From NCBI GenBank assembly GCA_023451265.1, contig JAEYAG010000250.1, positions 1 through 37,937 on the forward strand: a stretch of DNA of 37,937 bases. The letters are read 5' to 3'. Positions 1 through 8,000 of the stretch are shown here, piece by piece (the stretch's first letter is position 1; every line of letters starts with the position of its first letter). Below the pieces are notes generated by a model. It searched no databases. It worked only from the letters and a program-made list of their open reading frames with translations, and was not told the origin of the DNA. This DNA comes from Actinomycetes bacterium. Its GTDB lineage: Bacteria > Actinomycetota > Actinomycetes > Actinomycetales > Microbacteriaceae. Made by a program: the position numbers and the translations under genes.

Positions 1-75
1 GGACGGCGGATGCGGGCGCGCGGCGCGGGCGGCGGGCGTCCGCGGTGCCGCGCAGGTCGACGGATCGCGCCGGGG

Positions 76-993
76 TCAGCGTTCGGGCTGGCAGACGGGG
101 CAGTGCTGGGCGGCGCCGTTCGACCCCGGAACATCCGCCACGATGCCGCCGCAGTCCGGGCACTTTTCACCGGTGCGGCCGTGGACGACCATCGACGCGA
201 CCTTGCGCGCCTTGAGCGCGTCTATCGGAACGCCCCGCTGCCGCGCGAAGGCGTCGCCCAGCACGCTGCGCACGGCGGTGAACAGCGCCGCCCGCTGCGC
301 CTCGTCGAGGTCGGCGGCGTGCGTCAGCGGAAAGAGGCGCGCCGCGTGGAGGATCTCGTCGGAGTACGCGTTTCCGATGCCGGCGAGCCCTTCCTGCTCC
401 TGCAGCAACGCTTTCAGCTGCTTGCGCCGGCCGGCGAGCACGCGGTCGAGCTCGTCGGCCGTATAGTCGGCGGATGCCGGGTCGGGGCCGAGCTTCGCGA
501 TCGCTGGAACCTCGGCGGGTTCGTCGACGATCCACAGCCCGAGGGACAGCCAGGTTTCGCCGTCGGTGAGGAGGAGTTCCGCGCCGTCCGCGAAGCTCAG
601 CACGGCGATGGTCGGCGCGGAGGTTGTCGCCGTGGTCGTCCCCGCGGCATCCGTCGTCGCGGCGGCCGTCGTCGCACCGGCCGCCGAGCCCGCCCCACCC
701 GTCGCGTCGGTCGACGCGGTCGTCGTCGCGGCATCCGTCGTCGGTTCACCGCTCCATCGCATCCATCCCGCGCGACCAAAACTCACGACGAGTGACGGAC
801 CTTCGGTGTCGATGGCGAGGTGCTTGCCGAACCGACGGATGCCGGTGACCGCGCGGCCGACAAGTTCTGAGGTGAGGCGACCGCGCGTCTTGAGGGCGCC
901 GTACTCGACGAGTTCCAGACCAGCGATCTGACGCCCGACGATGTGCGTGCGGAGGAAACCCGCGAGCGCGTCGACCTCAGGTGACTCCGGCAT
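76..993 (-). CDS. Fpg/Nei-family DNA glycosylase with low-complexity insert
   Basis: 305 residues. Base-excision repair enzyme that removes oxidised bases and nicks the abasic site. The start MPESPEVD places the catalytic Pro2 and Glu3 of the family, and Lys57 lies in FGKHLAI, the expected position of the beta-turn lysine. The helix-two-turn-helix segment reads GIGNAYSDEI, and the C-terminus has a four-cysteine zinc finger (CPDC...CPVC). Residues 83-128 are an Ala/Thr/Gly/Ser-rich stretch inside the N-terminal beta-sandwich; family members are usually about 260-290 residues, and this insert accounts for the excess. The ATG has no clear ribosome binding site; CAGGAT lies 6 nt upstream, so a leaderless transcript is possible. 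Whether it prefers formamidopyrimidines (Fpg) or oxidised pyrimidines (Nei) cannot be told; the Microbacterium Nei-like group is my preference. It stands alone, with no operon partner in the window. Confidence 0.9.
   Translation of the reverse strand: MPESPEVDALAGFLRTHIVGRQIAGLELVEYGALKTRGRLTSELVGRAVTGIRRFGKHLAIDTEGPSLVVSFGRAGWMRWSGEPTTDAATTTASTDATGGAGSAAGATTAAATTDAAGTTTATTSAPTIAVLSFADGAELLLTDGETWLSLGLWIVDEPAEVPAIAKLGPDPASADYTADELDRVLAGRRKQLKALLQEQEGLAGIGNAYSDEILHAARLFPLTHAADLDEAQRAALFTAVRSVLGDAFARQRGVPIDALKARKVASMVVHGRTGEKCPDCGGIVADVPGSNGAAQHCPVCQPER
610..747 (-). repeat. Simple-sequence expansion inside the Fpg/Nei gene
   Basis: This segment encodes residues 83-128 of the glycosylase and is built from imperfect GTCGTC/GCGGCATCC-like units. 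It translates almost only to Ala, Thr, Gly, Ser and Asp. It lies between two beta-strands of the N-terminal domain (before IAVLSF), where it would form a disordered loop. The frame is kept open throughout. Confidence 0.6.
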
Positions 994-1100
994 GGGCCCA
1001 TCCTGTCAAGGGCCGAGAGGTCGCGCCGGGGCCGCCGACCCAGGGCCGCGGCGCCCAGGCAGCGACGTGCCACCCGTCGGGTGGCACGCCGTCCGTCAGC

Positions 1101-2609
1101 TCAGGCGGCGGTGCGCCATCCCGTTCTCGGCGGCGGGTCGAACATCCACCGCAGGGGCGCCTTCGAGCTCAGTTCAATCGGCGGCGAGCCCTCACCCGGA
1201 GGCGGGACGAGCAGGAAGGCGCCCTGTCCTTCGCGGACGATCTTCCACCCCGTGAGATGCAGATGCACGTGATGGTAGGCGCAGAGCAGAATGCCTCGAT
1301 CGATGTCGGTGCGGCCGCCGTCGGCGCACCATTCGTCGATGTGATGCGCTTCGCAGTACAGGGGTGGTCGGTCGCATCCGGGCCACATGCATCCGCCGTC
1401 TCGCACGGCCAGCGCGGTGCGCTGCGCGGGCGTGAACAGTCGACTTTCCCGTCCCACATCGAGCGGATTGCCGCAGGGGTCCACGGTCACTGGGACGACG
1501 CCGGTCTCGCAGACCATGCGGTCGATGACGGAACCAGGAACGGATACCCGACCGTCCTCGGTGTGCGCGACAGCAAGGAGGCGGCCGAACGCGTCCCGCG
1601 CGCCCAGACCACCGGCGGCCCCGCCGGTGCCACCCGCGCCGCGGATCGTCACGAACCGCACGCCGGCCTGCTTCGTCCCGAACACGTCCTTCGCTTCGGC
1701 CGTCGCCCCCGCCCGCACCAGGTCGGCGAGCAGGTCGAACGCGAGCTGCTCGTTCGTCCGCGGATCCTCACTGAGCTGCTGCGCCTGCGCCGCTTCGTCA
1801 GCCGACACGAACCGCGGGCCGCCCCGACGCGGGCGCAGTGCGGCATCCATCACCGACTGCCAGAACGCGGCCGTGACATCGTCGAACACGATGTGTCCGT
1901 GCGTCCGCCCGTCAGCATCAATGCGCATCCGGAAGGAACGGGCTTGGTAGTGCTCCGCCCACCGCGCCTCCGCCCCGGCCGGGTCGATCGCATCGCGCAC
2001 GGCGCGCGCCGACGTCGAGAGATCTTCAACGGTGCAGCGCGGCGCCTCGTCGATGAGCTGGGCGGCGGCGACTCGCCACACTTCGACGACATCGTCTTCC
2101 GCGCGCCCCTCGATCAGGGGCGGCTCGCCCAGGCCACGCCGGATCGCGTCGAGCTGCGCGTGCGTGATCGACCCTGCGAGAAGAGCCGCACCCAACGGCT
2201 CATGCCAGGGACGCCGCGCGTCGCCGCCCGGAGCGTCGTCGACGACCCGCGAGACCTCGGCATCCGCCCCCTCGGCCAGCGTCTCGCCGACCTTCACGAC
2301 GCGGATCGCTTCACTGCGCGGGATGCCGGTGATCTCCTGCACCATCTGCACCGGAGTGCGGAATCCGCCGGTCTGCGCCAGGCCCGCATGTCCGGCTGCT
2401 CGGGTCGAGCGGCGCGCGATGACGCCCGCGAGAGCGACCTCGAGCTTCTGGACATGGCGAGAGAGATCGGCGACCGCAGTGAAGGCTTCACGCACCGACG
2501 CATCGCTGAGCGCGCCCGCGCCGGCGGCGAGGGTCGTCGCCTCGCAATCGAGCTCGGCGAACTGCGCCAGACGGTCGACGCCGTCCCGAAGATCACCAAT
2601 GAAGCTCAT
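1101..2609 (-). CDS. DUF222 / HNH endonuclease-signature protein
   Basis: 502 residues. The N-terminal and central part is the alpha-helical DUF222 region. The C-terminus has an HNH nuclease fold: a zinc-binding CMWPGC, then CEAHHIDEW and CAYHHVHLH, which supply the paired cysteines and catalytic histidines. HNH proteins are metal-dependent nucleases, but the cellular role of the DUF222/HNH family, present in many copies in Microbacteriaceae and mycobacteria, is not known. The ATG at 2609 fits the usual N-terminus; the preceding bases show no strong ribosome binding site. It lies next to a decaying toxin-antitoxin gene, and there is no intein or intron splice signal around it. A non-mobile, lineage-amplified nuclease is more likely than a homing enzyme. 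Confidence 0.85.
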   Translation of the reverse strand: MSFIGDLRDGVDRLAQFAELDCEATTLAAGAGALSDASVREAFTAVADLSRHVQKLEVALAGVIARRSTRAAGHAGLAQTGGFRTPVQMVQEITGIPRSEAIRVVKVGETLAEGADAEVSRVVDDAPGGDARRPWHEPLGAALLAGSITHAQLDAIRRGLGEPPLIEGRAEDDVVEVWRVAAAQLIDEAPRCTVEDLSTSARAVRDAIDPAGAEARWAEHYQARSFRMRIDADGRTHGHIVFDDVTAAFWQSVMDAALRPRRGGPRFVSADEAAQAQQLSEDPRTNEQLAFDLLADLVRAGATAEAKDVFGTKQAGVRFVTIRGAGGTGGAAGGLGARDAFGRLLAVAHTEDGRVSVPGSVIDRMVCETGVVPVTVDPCGNPLDVGRESRLFTPAQRTALAVRDGGCMWPGCDRPPLYCEAHHIDEWCADGGRTDIDRGILLCAYHHVHLHLTGWKIVREGQGAFLLVPPPGEGSPPIELSSKAPLRWMFDPPPRTGWRTAA

Positions 2610-2650
2610 ATAGACAGTGTGCCGAGGGCCTCCGACATTGCCCGGCGCGG

Positions 2651-2930
2651 TTAGAGGTCGCTGGGGTAGGCGACATTGATCTCAGTGATCGAGCGGGGGA
2701 AGTCCTTGCGATTGTTCGTCACGAACTGCTCCGCGCCCGCGGCGACTGCGGTGGCCAAGTGTGCGGCGTCGGCGGCACGAAGCCGATGGCGTGCGGCGAG
2801 CGCGCAGCACCGAGCCGATCGCCGCGACGTCCGTTCGCTCGATGAGCGGCCGCACCCTCGCGCCCAGTGGGTGATCGGTGGCAGCCGCGTAGATGATGGC
2901 GTCCGCGTCGAACGCGACGGTGTCGCTCAT
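2651..2930 (-). pseudogene. vapC-like PIN toxin broken by internal deletion
   Basis: The N-terminal reading frame (from ATG at 2930) gives a good PIN-domain start, MSDTVAFDADAIIYAA, through residue 42 (AAIGSVL, near 2805). It then runs out of frame. In the next frame, from 2800 down to the TAA at 2651, lies the C-terminal half of the same domain: LAARHRLRAADAAHLATA followed by EQFVTNNRKDF, with the conserved Asp residues. Roughly 40 residues between the halves, including the usual central acidic residue, are absent. This is best read as an internal deletion with frame change, so the RNase toxin should be inactive. It overlaps its antitoxin by ATGA (2927-2930), the normal arrangement of the pair. 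Confidence 0.8.
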
Positions 2931-3214
2931 CTACCGGCGCGATCGGCGTGGACAGCCTCTACCAGCTCGTCCACGCGGTCCCGCGTCATCCGCGCCGTGC
3001 GCAGCGGCGTGGCGGGCGCCGCCTCAAGGAGTTCGGCGAGGGCGTCGGCGTCTCGCCACGCGCCCGCCGTACGTGGCGGACGCACGGCATCGGGGTGAAC
3101 GAGCATCGCGACGATGCGGCCGTGACGGCTGATCGCCACCTGCTCGCCAGCTTGGACGCGATCGAGCTGAGCTGGCAGAGTCTGCCTGGCCTCACTGGCG
3201 CTGATCGTCGTCAT
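2927..3214 (-). CDS. Phd/YefM-like antitoxin (VapB partner of broken toxin)
   Basis: 95 residues. The N-terminus MTTISASEARQTL and the segment QLDRVQAGEQVAISRHGRIV are typical of the Phd/YefM antitoxin fold, which binds operator DNA and, through its C-terminal tail, neutralises the toxin. The tail here (ELLEAAP...ARMTRDRVDELVEAV) is intact. The downstream PIN toxin overlaps by 4 nt but is disrupted, so this antitoxin is orphaned; it may still repress its promoter or cross-talk with related toxins. TACAAT lies 7 nt upstream of the ATG with no ribosome binding site, suggesting a leaderless mRNA. Confidence 0.8.
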   Translation of the reverse strand: MTTISASEARQTLPAQLDRVQAGEQVAISRHGRIVAMLVHPDAVRPPRTAGAWRDADALAELLEAAPATPLRTARMTRDRVDELVEAVHADRAGR

Positions 3215-3221
3215 GGACGAA

Positions 3222-3239
3222 ATTGTACGCTCTTGTACG
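3222..3239 (-). promoter_or_regulatory. Leaderless promoter box and direct repeat of antitoxin gene
   Basis: TACAAT (reading the minus strand, 3222-3227) lies 7 nt before the ATG at 3214. The heptamer TTGTACG occurs twice on the plus strand (3223-3229 and 3233-3239), 10 bp apart, one helical turn, and covers this box. That spacing suits co-operative autoregulation by the antitoxin. Operator function is inferred. Confidence 0.45.
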
Positions 3240-3246
3240 GTTGCCT

Positions 3247-3369
3247 ACGCTGTTCCGATCGGCACTCGAGACGCTCGTGCGAGTGGAGAGCGCGCGCCGA
3301 CTGGCGGCCTTGGGCGGCACGGACCCGTCCGCGACCGCGGCGCCGCGCCGCCGCGACTCGACGGCATGA
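3247..3369 (+). pseudogene. 5'-truncated VapB-type antitoxin remnant
   Basis: This frame encodes TLFRSALETLVRVES followed by ARRLAALGGTDPSATAAP and ends at TGA 3367-3369. It matches the C-terminal half of short DUF2191/VapB antitoxins (helix, then the RRLAALGG motif, then a basic tail). The N-terminal ribbon-helix-helix half is missing: upstream lies the promoter of the minus-strand antitoxin. The stop overlaps the ATG of the following PIN gene as ATGA, as in an intact operon. No start codon in a sensible position was found, so it is called a remnant; the left boundary is approximate. Confidence 0.6.
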
Positions 3370-3733
3370 TCCTCGTCGACACCTCGGTGTGTGGATAGAT
3401 CACCTGCACCGGTTGGAGCCCGCCCTCCGCACTTTGCTTCTCGACGACCGTGCTGCGGCGCACGACGGCGTCATCCCGGAGCTGGCACTGGGTTCCCTCG
3501 CCGCCCGCGATGAGGTACCCGCGGCCCTCGGTCGCCTCACCCGGCTGCCGTCGCTGCGCCGCGAGGAGTTCGTCGACTTCGTCGATCACGAACGTCTCTG
3601 GGGCCGCGGGTTCAGCGCGATCGATGTTCACCTGCTCGGCGCGGCGCGCATCGCCGGGGCGACGCTGTGGACGCGTGATCGGCGCCTTCGCGCCGCGGCA
3701 TCCGACCTCCGAGTACCGCTCTTCGAGGCCTGA
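3366..3733 (+). pseudogene. vapC-like PIN toxin with 2-bp frameshift
   Basis: ATG at 3366 opens MILVDTSV, the first strand of a VapC PIN domain with its catalytic Asp, then hits a stop three codons later because the bases read GGTGTGTGG (3386-3394). Removing one TG restores WIDHLHRLEPALRTLL and continues in frame to 3733 with PELALGSLAARDEV, FSAIDVHLLGAA and TLWTRDRRLRAAA, covering the remaining acidic residues. A duplicated TG in a short repeat is the simplest cause. With its antitoxin also truncated, the whole locus is decayed. Sequencing error is possible for the TG but would not explain the truncated partner. Confidence 0.8.
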
Positions 3734-3775
3734 CCTCATCGACGGCCTCAGAGAAGCCCTCCCTGGGTAGTGCGG

Positions 3776-5005
3776 TCACCCGTTGAGGTCCGGGGTCATC
3801 CCCTCACCACTGTCCTCGGTTTCGGGCTCCCGGTTCCGCTTGCGTCCAGGGAGAAAACCGCCGGCCTTATCGCGTGCCCCGCCAAGGACGCCGGCGATCG
3901 CGCTTCCCGCACCCTTGACAGCCGTCACAGCGCGCGCCTCGTCGGGCACGCCGTCGCCGTCGAGGTCGACCGATCGGAACGCCTCGGTCGCCTTGCCTGC
4001 GGTGCCGGCCAGCGCGCTGCCGGCCCGCTTCGCCGCGGTGAGCGCGCGCGCCTCGTCCGGAATGCCGTCGCCGTCGAGGTCTATAGCGCGGAAGTTGTCC
4101 GCGACCGCACCCACCTTCCCCCACACGTTCTCACCGAAGTCCTTGACGCTGCTGGATGCCGCGTCCAACGCGAGCGCAGCACGCGACGGCGGCACGTTCT
4201 CCTTCGGCGGCTTGGCGAAGTCCTCGAGCCACTCGGGGAAGACTTCAGGCGTGGCGGGGAAGGCGATGCGCGAAGCCTTGACCACATCGCGCCCGAAGGT
4301 GAAGCTGCCGACGCCGCCAATGACTGCGCCGACACCGAAGGGAATCGCCTTGGCCGCCGTTCCCGCACCCAGTTTGCCGCCGAGCTTGAGGGATTCACGC
4401 CCGATGACGATGGCGAGCGGCGCCAGAGCCGAGTCAGGCAGCTGCTGAGTCAGCACGTCGCCCCATCCCTTGGGCAGGGTCTTGCCTGCGGTCTGACGTG
4501 CAGCCGAGACGCTGACTCCACCGGGGAGCGCCGCGAGCACAAGCTTGTTGATCTCGCTCTGTGACTTCTGACCGAGCAGCGTGCCGAGCACGAGCGGCTT
4601 CGCCCGTTCCGGGTCGGACACCGGGATGCCGTGAAGTTCCGCCACCGCGAGGACGTACAACGCGCTCGTCTCGTAGAAGAAGAGCAGGTCGGCGACACCC
4701 ATTCCGAGAGCGATCGGGATGCCGACGCCCGGGATCGCGGCGGACGCGCCGACGCCGGTGCTGGTGATCGTCACCGTTGCGACGTAGCGACTGTCGAGCT
4801 CCTTCAGGATTTCGGCCGGCGTCGCGTCCGGCTTCTCACGGCGAACGGTACGCAGGTATTCCATGACGACGGGTCGCTGCACCGCGATGGCCTTGAAAAT
4901 CTGCGCCTGAAACCCCTCACCCTTCGCGGCGTCCTTCGCCTTCGCGGCGACGAGCGCACTCAGCTCAGTAGATGCCGAGGTCTCGGCGGGCCTTGATTCA
5001 GTCAT
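3776..5005 (-). CDS. EcsC-like membrane-associated protein with two calcium-loop repeats
   Basis: 409 residues, function unknown. Residues about 78-122 form a Gly/Ala-rich hydrophobic pair of helices (GVGASAAIPGVGIPIA, then a segment rich in Leu/Phe/Tyr), and 197-237 form another (FGVGAVIGGVGS). This pattern, and the following HGIPVSDPERAK...LGTLLG, resembles the EcsC family; that assignment is tentative. The C-terminal third holds two 34-residue repeats (301-334 and 339-372), each with DLDGDGxPDEAR, an EF-hand/thrombospondin-type-3-like calcium loop. The tail is charged. No signal peptide, so the repeats are probably cytoplasmic. The gene starts inside the stop codon of the restriction enzyme gene (ATGA, 5002-5005), so the two are translationally coupled and probably act together. 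Alternative: a lipid- or nucleotide-responsive membrane effector. Confidence 0.6.
   Translation of the reverse strand: MTESRPAETSASTELSALVAAKAKDAAKGEGFQAQIFKAIAVQRPVVMEYLRTVRREKPDATPAEILKELDSRYVATVTITSTGVGASAAIPGVGIPIALGMGVADLLFFYETSALYVLAVAELHGIPVSDPERAKPLVLGTLLGQKSQSEINKLVLAALPGGVSVSAARQTAGKTLPKGWGDVLTQQLPDSALAPLAIVIGRESLKLGGKLGAGTAAKAIPFGVGAVIGGVGSFTFGRDVVKASRIAFPATPEVFPEWLEDFAKPPKENVPPSRAALALDAASSSVKDFGENVWGKVGAVADNFRAIDLDGDGIPDEARALTAAKRAGSALAGTAGKATEAFRSVDLDGDGVPDEARAVTAVKGAGSAIAGVLGGARDKAGGFLPGRKRNREPETEDSGEGMTPDLNG
3890..4105 (-). repeat. Two coding repeats with DLDGDG calcium loops
   Basis: Two copies of a 102-bp unit (4105-4004 and 3991-3890), 114 bp apart start to start, encode FRxxDLDGDGxPDEAR plus an Ala/Gly-rich helix. 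Asp1-Asp3-Asp5-Gly6 and the Asp/Glu at the loop end fit calcium ligands. They lie in the EcsC-like gene. Confidence 0.7.
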
Positions 5006-8000
5006 TGCGAGCGTCCTTCTGTGGCTGTTGGGTCATCGGCTTCGATGACCTCGAATGGCGGGAGTTCACCGATCAGTCGCTGTGTCTCCAGGCTGACCGT
5101 CACGAGCGAGCGGATGAGGTTCACGACATACCGCGGATCATCGTGCTCACGCAGCCACGCGTTGGGGTCGTTGACGATCCCAGACGCCTTGTCCGTCTTC
5201 ACCTGATAGCGATCGAGCACCCACTCGAGCGGGCTGCGGCCGCCCACCTTGTACTCGGCTTCGCTGAGGGGGATGCCGGTGATCGTCAGATGCGCGTTGT
5301 ACCGGATCGCGGTGTGATCCTTTCGGGAGGCCCAGGAGAGCTTCTCGATGCGATACCGCTCGAACTCGTCGTCGGGTGCGTCGATCGCGTACTCCTCGCC
5401 GAGTGGGTACGGGTCGATGGACTCGTAGTCGACGTGCAGGTCCGCGAGCGCGCGGCCGATGCGCGCGTACTCCGGGAAGCCGGTCACTTGCGGGATGCGC
5501 GGCAGCATCTTCTGGAGGTCCGCGGCGTAAGCCTCGCGGTACGTGGGGTGGTGAAGGAGCGCATAGATACCGTAGAAAATGTCGTCCTTCGTCACCTCAT
5601 CGCCGTGGACAGCCCGGTATGCATGGAGCGTCGCATCGGTGATGTTGTCGACCCGCCGATAGCCGTCGACCTCTTCACTGTCGGATGCCGCGAGTCCGTC
5701 GAAGTTCAGCGCGCCGTCCGGCGCATCCACGGGTTCCCAAGTGTAGCGGGGGAACACCTGGCCCCCGCTCGAGGCTCCGCCTAGATGAAGATCCGGGATC
5801 GCGGACACAACCATCGGGGCGAATGGCTTGCCTGACCCCGCGCCAGTGACCCAGATCGCGAGGTTCTCTTGCGAGTTTGTCGGCCACATCTTCGGGATCT
5901 GGTAGAGCATCTCCGTAAGTCGCGCAGATCGGTCGACATAGACATGCTGACGCATGAAGGGGCGGTACTCAGCTGAGCGGAAGCCGGCCTCATCGAGAAC
6001 GGTGGCGCGATTCCGCCTCAAGTCGGCGACGTTAGGACGCGACCATGTTCCCCGTGTCGAGTCCCGTACGATGAGGGACTCGACCGTGCCTGGCGTTCCC
6101 GCGGCGAGGAGTGAGTGAGCGCGCTCTCGCTCACTGTTGAGGTGGTCGACGTGACGACCGATGTTCGCCACGAGGTCAGCTCTGCTGAAGTTGTATGCCC
6201 ACGCATCACGATTCGTCTTGACGCCGTTCGAAAAGTTGCGGAAAACGCCGAGTGCGGCGGATCCACCCTTGCCCGCCTTGTCCCCCAACGGCTGAAAGCT
6301 ACCGAAGCGCTCGTCGCGCTGGTGAATCCAGTCGCCCGCTTCGTTGGGCGTGAGCTCAGCGAACCGCGTGCCCTCGATCGAGCACTCGCTCGCGAGCTTC
6401 TCCAGCTTCTCCTCGCGGCTGAGGCCGTCGCCGATATCGGCGTAGAGAATGCGCGCTGGCCCGGCGTGTGTCGTGTTCTTTACGAGCAGTGTGATCGCAA
6501 CGCCGGTCTGGCTGCCTTCGCCGAACACATTCCCGGCTTCCCGCCGTCGCGCCTCCCCCATGTGGCGAGCGTTGCCACGGAGGTTGTAGACGATGATGTC
6601 GCTGAACTCGTCGGCCCAGCTCAGTCGCACCCCGTCCGCGGTGCCGCCGTCGATGAACCCCGAGTTGGACACGAACGCGATGACACCCCCGTGCTCGAGC
6701 CGATCGGTCGCCCAGCGGAGCGCGCGATAGTAGGAGTCGTACAGCCCGTTCTTGTTCGCGCCGGTTGAGCGCGCGACGTAACTGTTCTTGATCGCGGCAT
6801 CCGTCTTCTTGTACTTCGCGTTCTTGCTCGCGTCGTTGGCGCTCGCCTGTCCCGCGCGATACGGCGGGTTCATGACGATGACGTCGATCTTCGTGTTCCG
6901 CTGCTTCTCCAGCCGTGCGGTGTTCTCCGGGAACACTCCACCCGCGAGCTGGTTGTCGCGCTCGTCCATGGCGAACGTGTCGGTGAGGCTGATGCCCGCG
7001 AACCCGCCCTCAGCCGGCTCGATGCCGTTCTCGATGCACAGTTCGCGGTACACGGCCTCAACGTTGATCGCGGCGACGTAATAGCTCAGCAGCACGATCT
7101 CGTTCGCGAACAGCTCTCGCGTGTACTTGCGGGTGAGGTCCTCGGGCCTGATCAACCCCGTCTGCATCAGTCGCGTGAGGAACGTCCCTGTGCCCGCGAA
7201 CGGCTCGAGGATGTTGACGCCCGCGTCGCTCAGGTGTTTGCCGAAGTGCTGGAAGTACGCGGCATCCGCCGATCGCAGGATGTAATCGACGACCTCGACG
7301 GGCGTGAAGACGATGCCCATGCGGTCAGCCAGCAGGGGGAAGGCCTTCGTGAAGAACTTGTCGTACAGCGTGACGAGCATCTGCTGCTTCGCGTGCACGG
7401 AGTCGAGCCCGCGGATGCGATCGGTGACGCGCGCGTAGAAGGCGTCCAGCGGCTCGCGCTGCCGCGCGAACGCGGCGTTCTCGTGGAACGTGTCGAGTAC
7501 CTGCTCCATCGCGACCGAGACTGGATTGTCGCGCGTGAATGACTCCTCGGGGAACATGGCCTCGAACACCGGCTTGGTGATCAGATGTTGCGCGAGCAGC
7601 TCGATCGCCTCTGGCTCAGAGACATCGGGATTCACCGTTGCCCGCAGCGCCTTGAGGAAGTCGTCGAACGGCGCGCGGTCGGTGTCCTCGGCGCCGATGT
7701 GCGCCACGATGAGGGCGATGAACCGCTGCGCGATCTCGGCGATGTCGCCCGCCCAGTCGTCCCAGTAGAGCCGGTCGCCGACCTTCTTGACGAGCTTCGC
7801 GTAAACCGAGTCCTTCCAGACCGCCGCACTCGAGGTCAGCCCCGGTAGCGTCGGTGCGAAGTGATCTGGGCCGTCCGGAGTCGCGGGCTCCCGGTCCGAC
7901 GGGTCGCTGTCCACGGGCGTATCGAATGCCGACGGGTTCCGCTCCTTCGGCTTCGTCAGCGGAGCGTGCTCGATGACGACCTGCTCCGGGAGCTTTCCGG

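Noticed and set aside
1..75. Gene fragment at the left edge
   Set aside because: No frame with recognisable similarity or a proper end; too short to support.
1101..2609. HNH homing endonuclease or mobile intron
   Set aside because: No intron or intein boundaries; the DUF222 domain marks a common chromosomal family.
981..2654. Long plus-strand open frame of 557 codons
   Set aside because: It lies wholly antisense to the DUF222/HNH gene, is Arg-rich with no domain, and reflects high-GC codon structure.
3890..4105. Dockerin domain
   Set aside because: The loops resemble dockerin calcium sites, but the protein has no signal peptide, the helices differ and no cellulosome genes are near.
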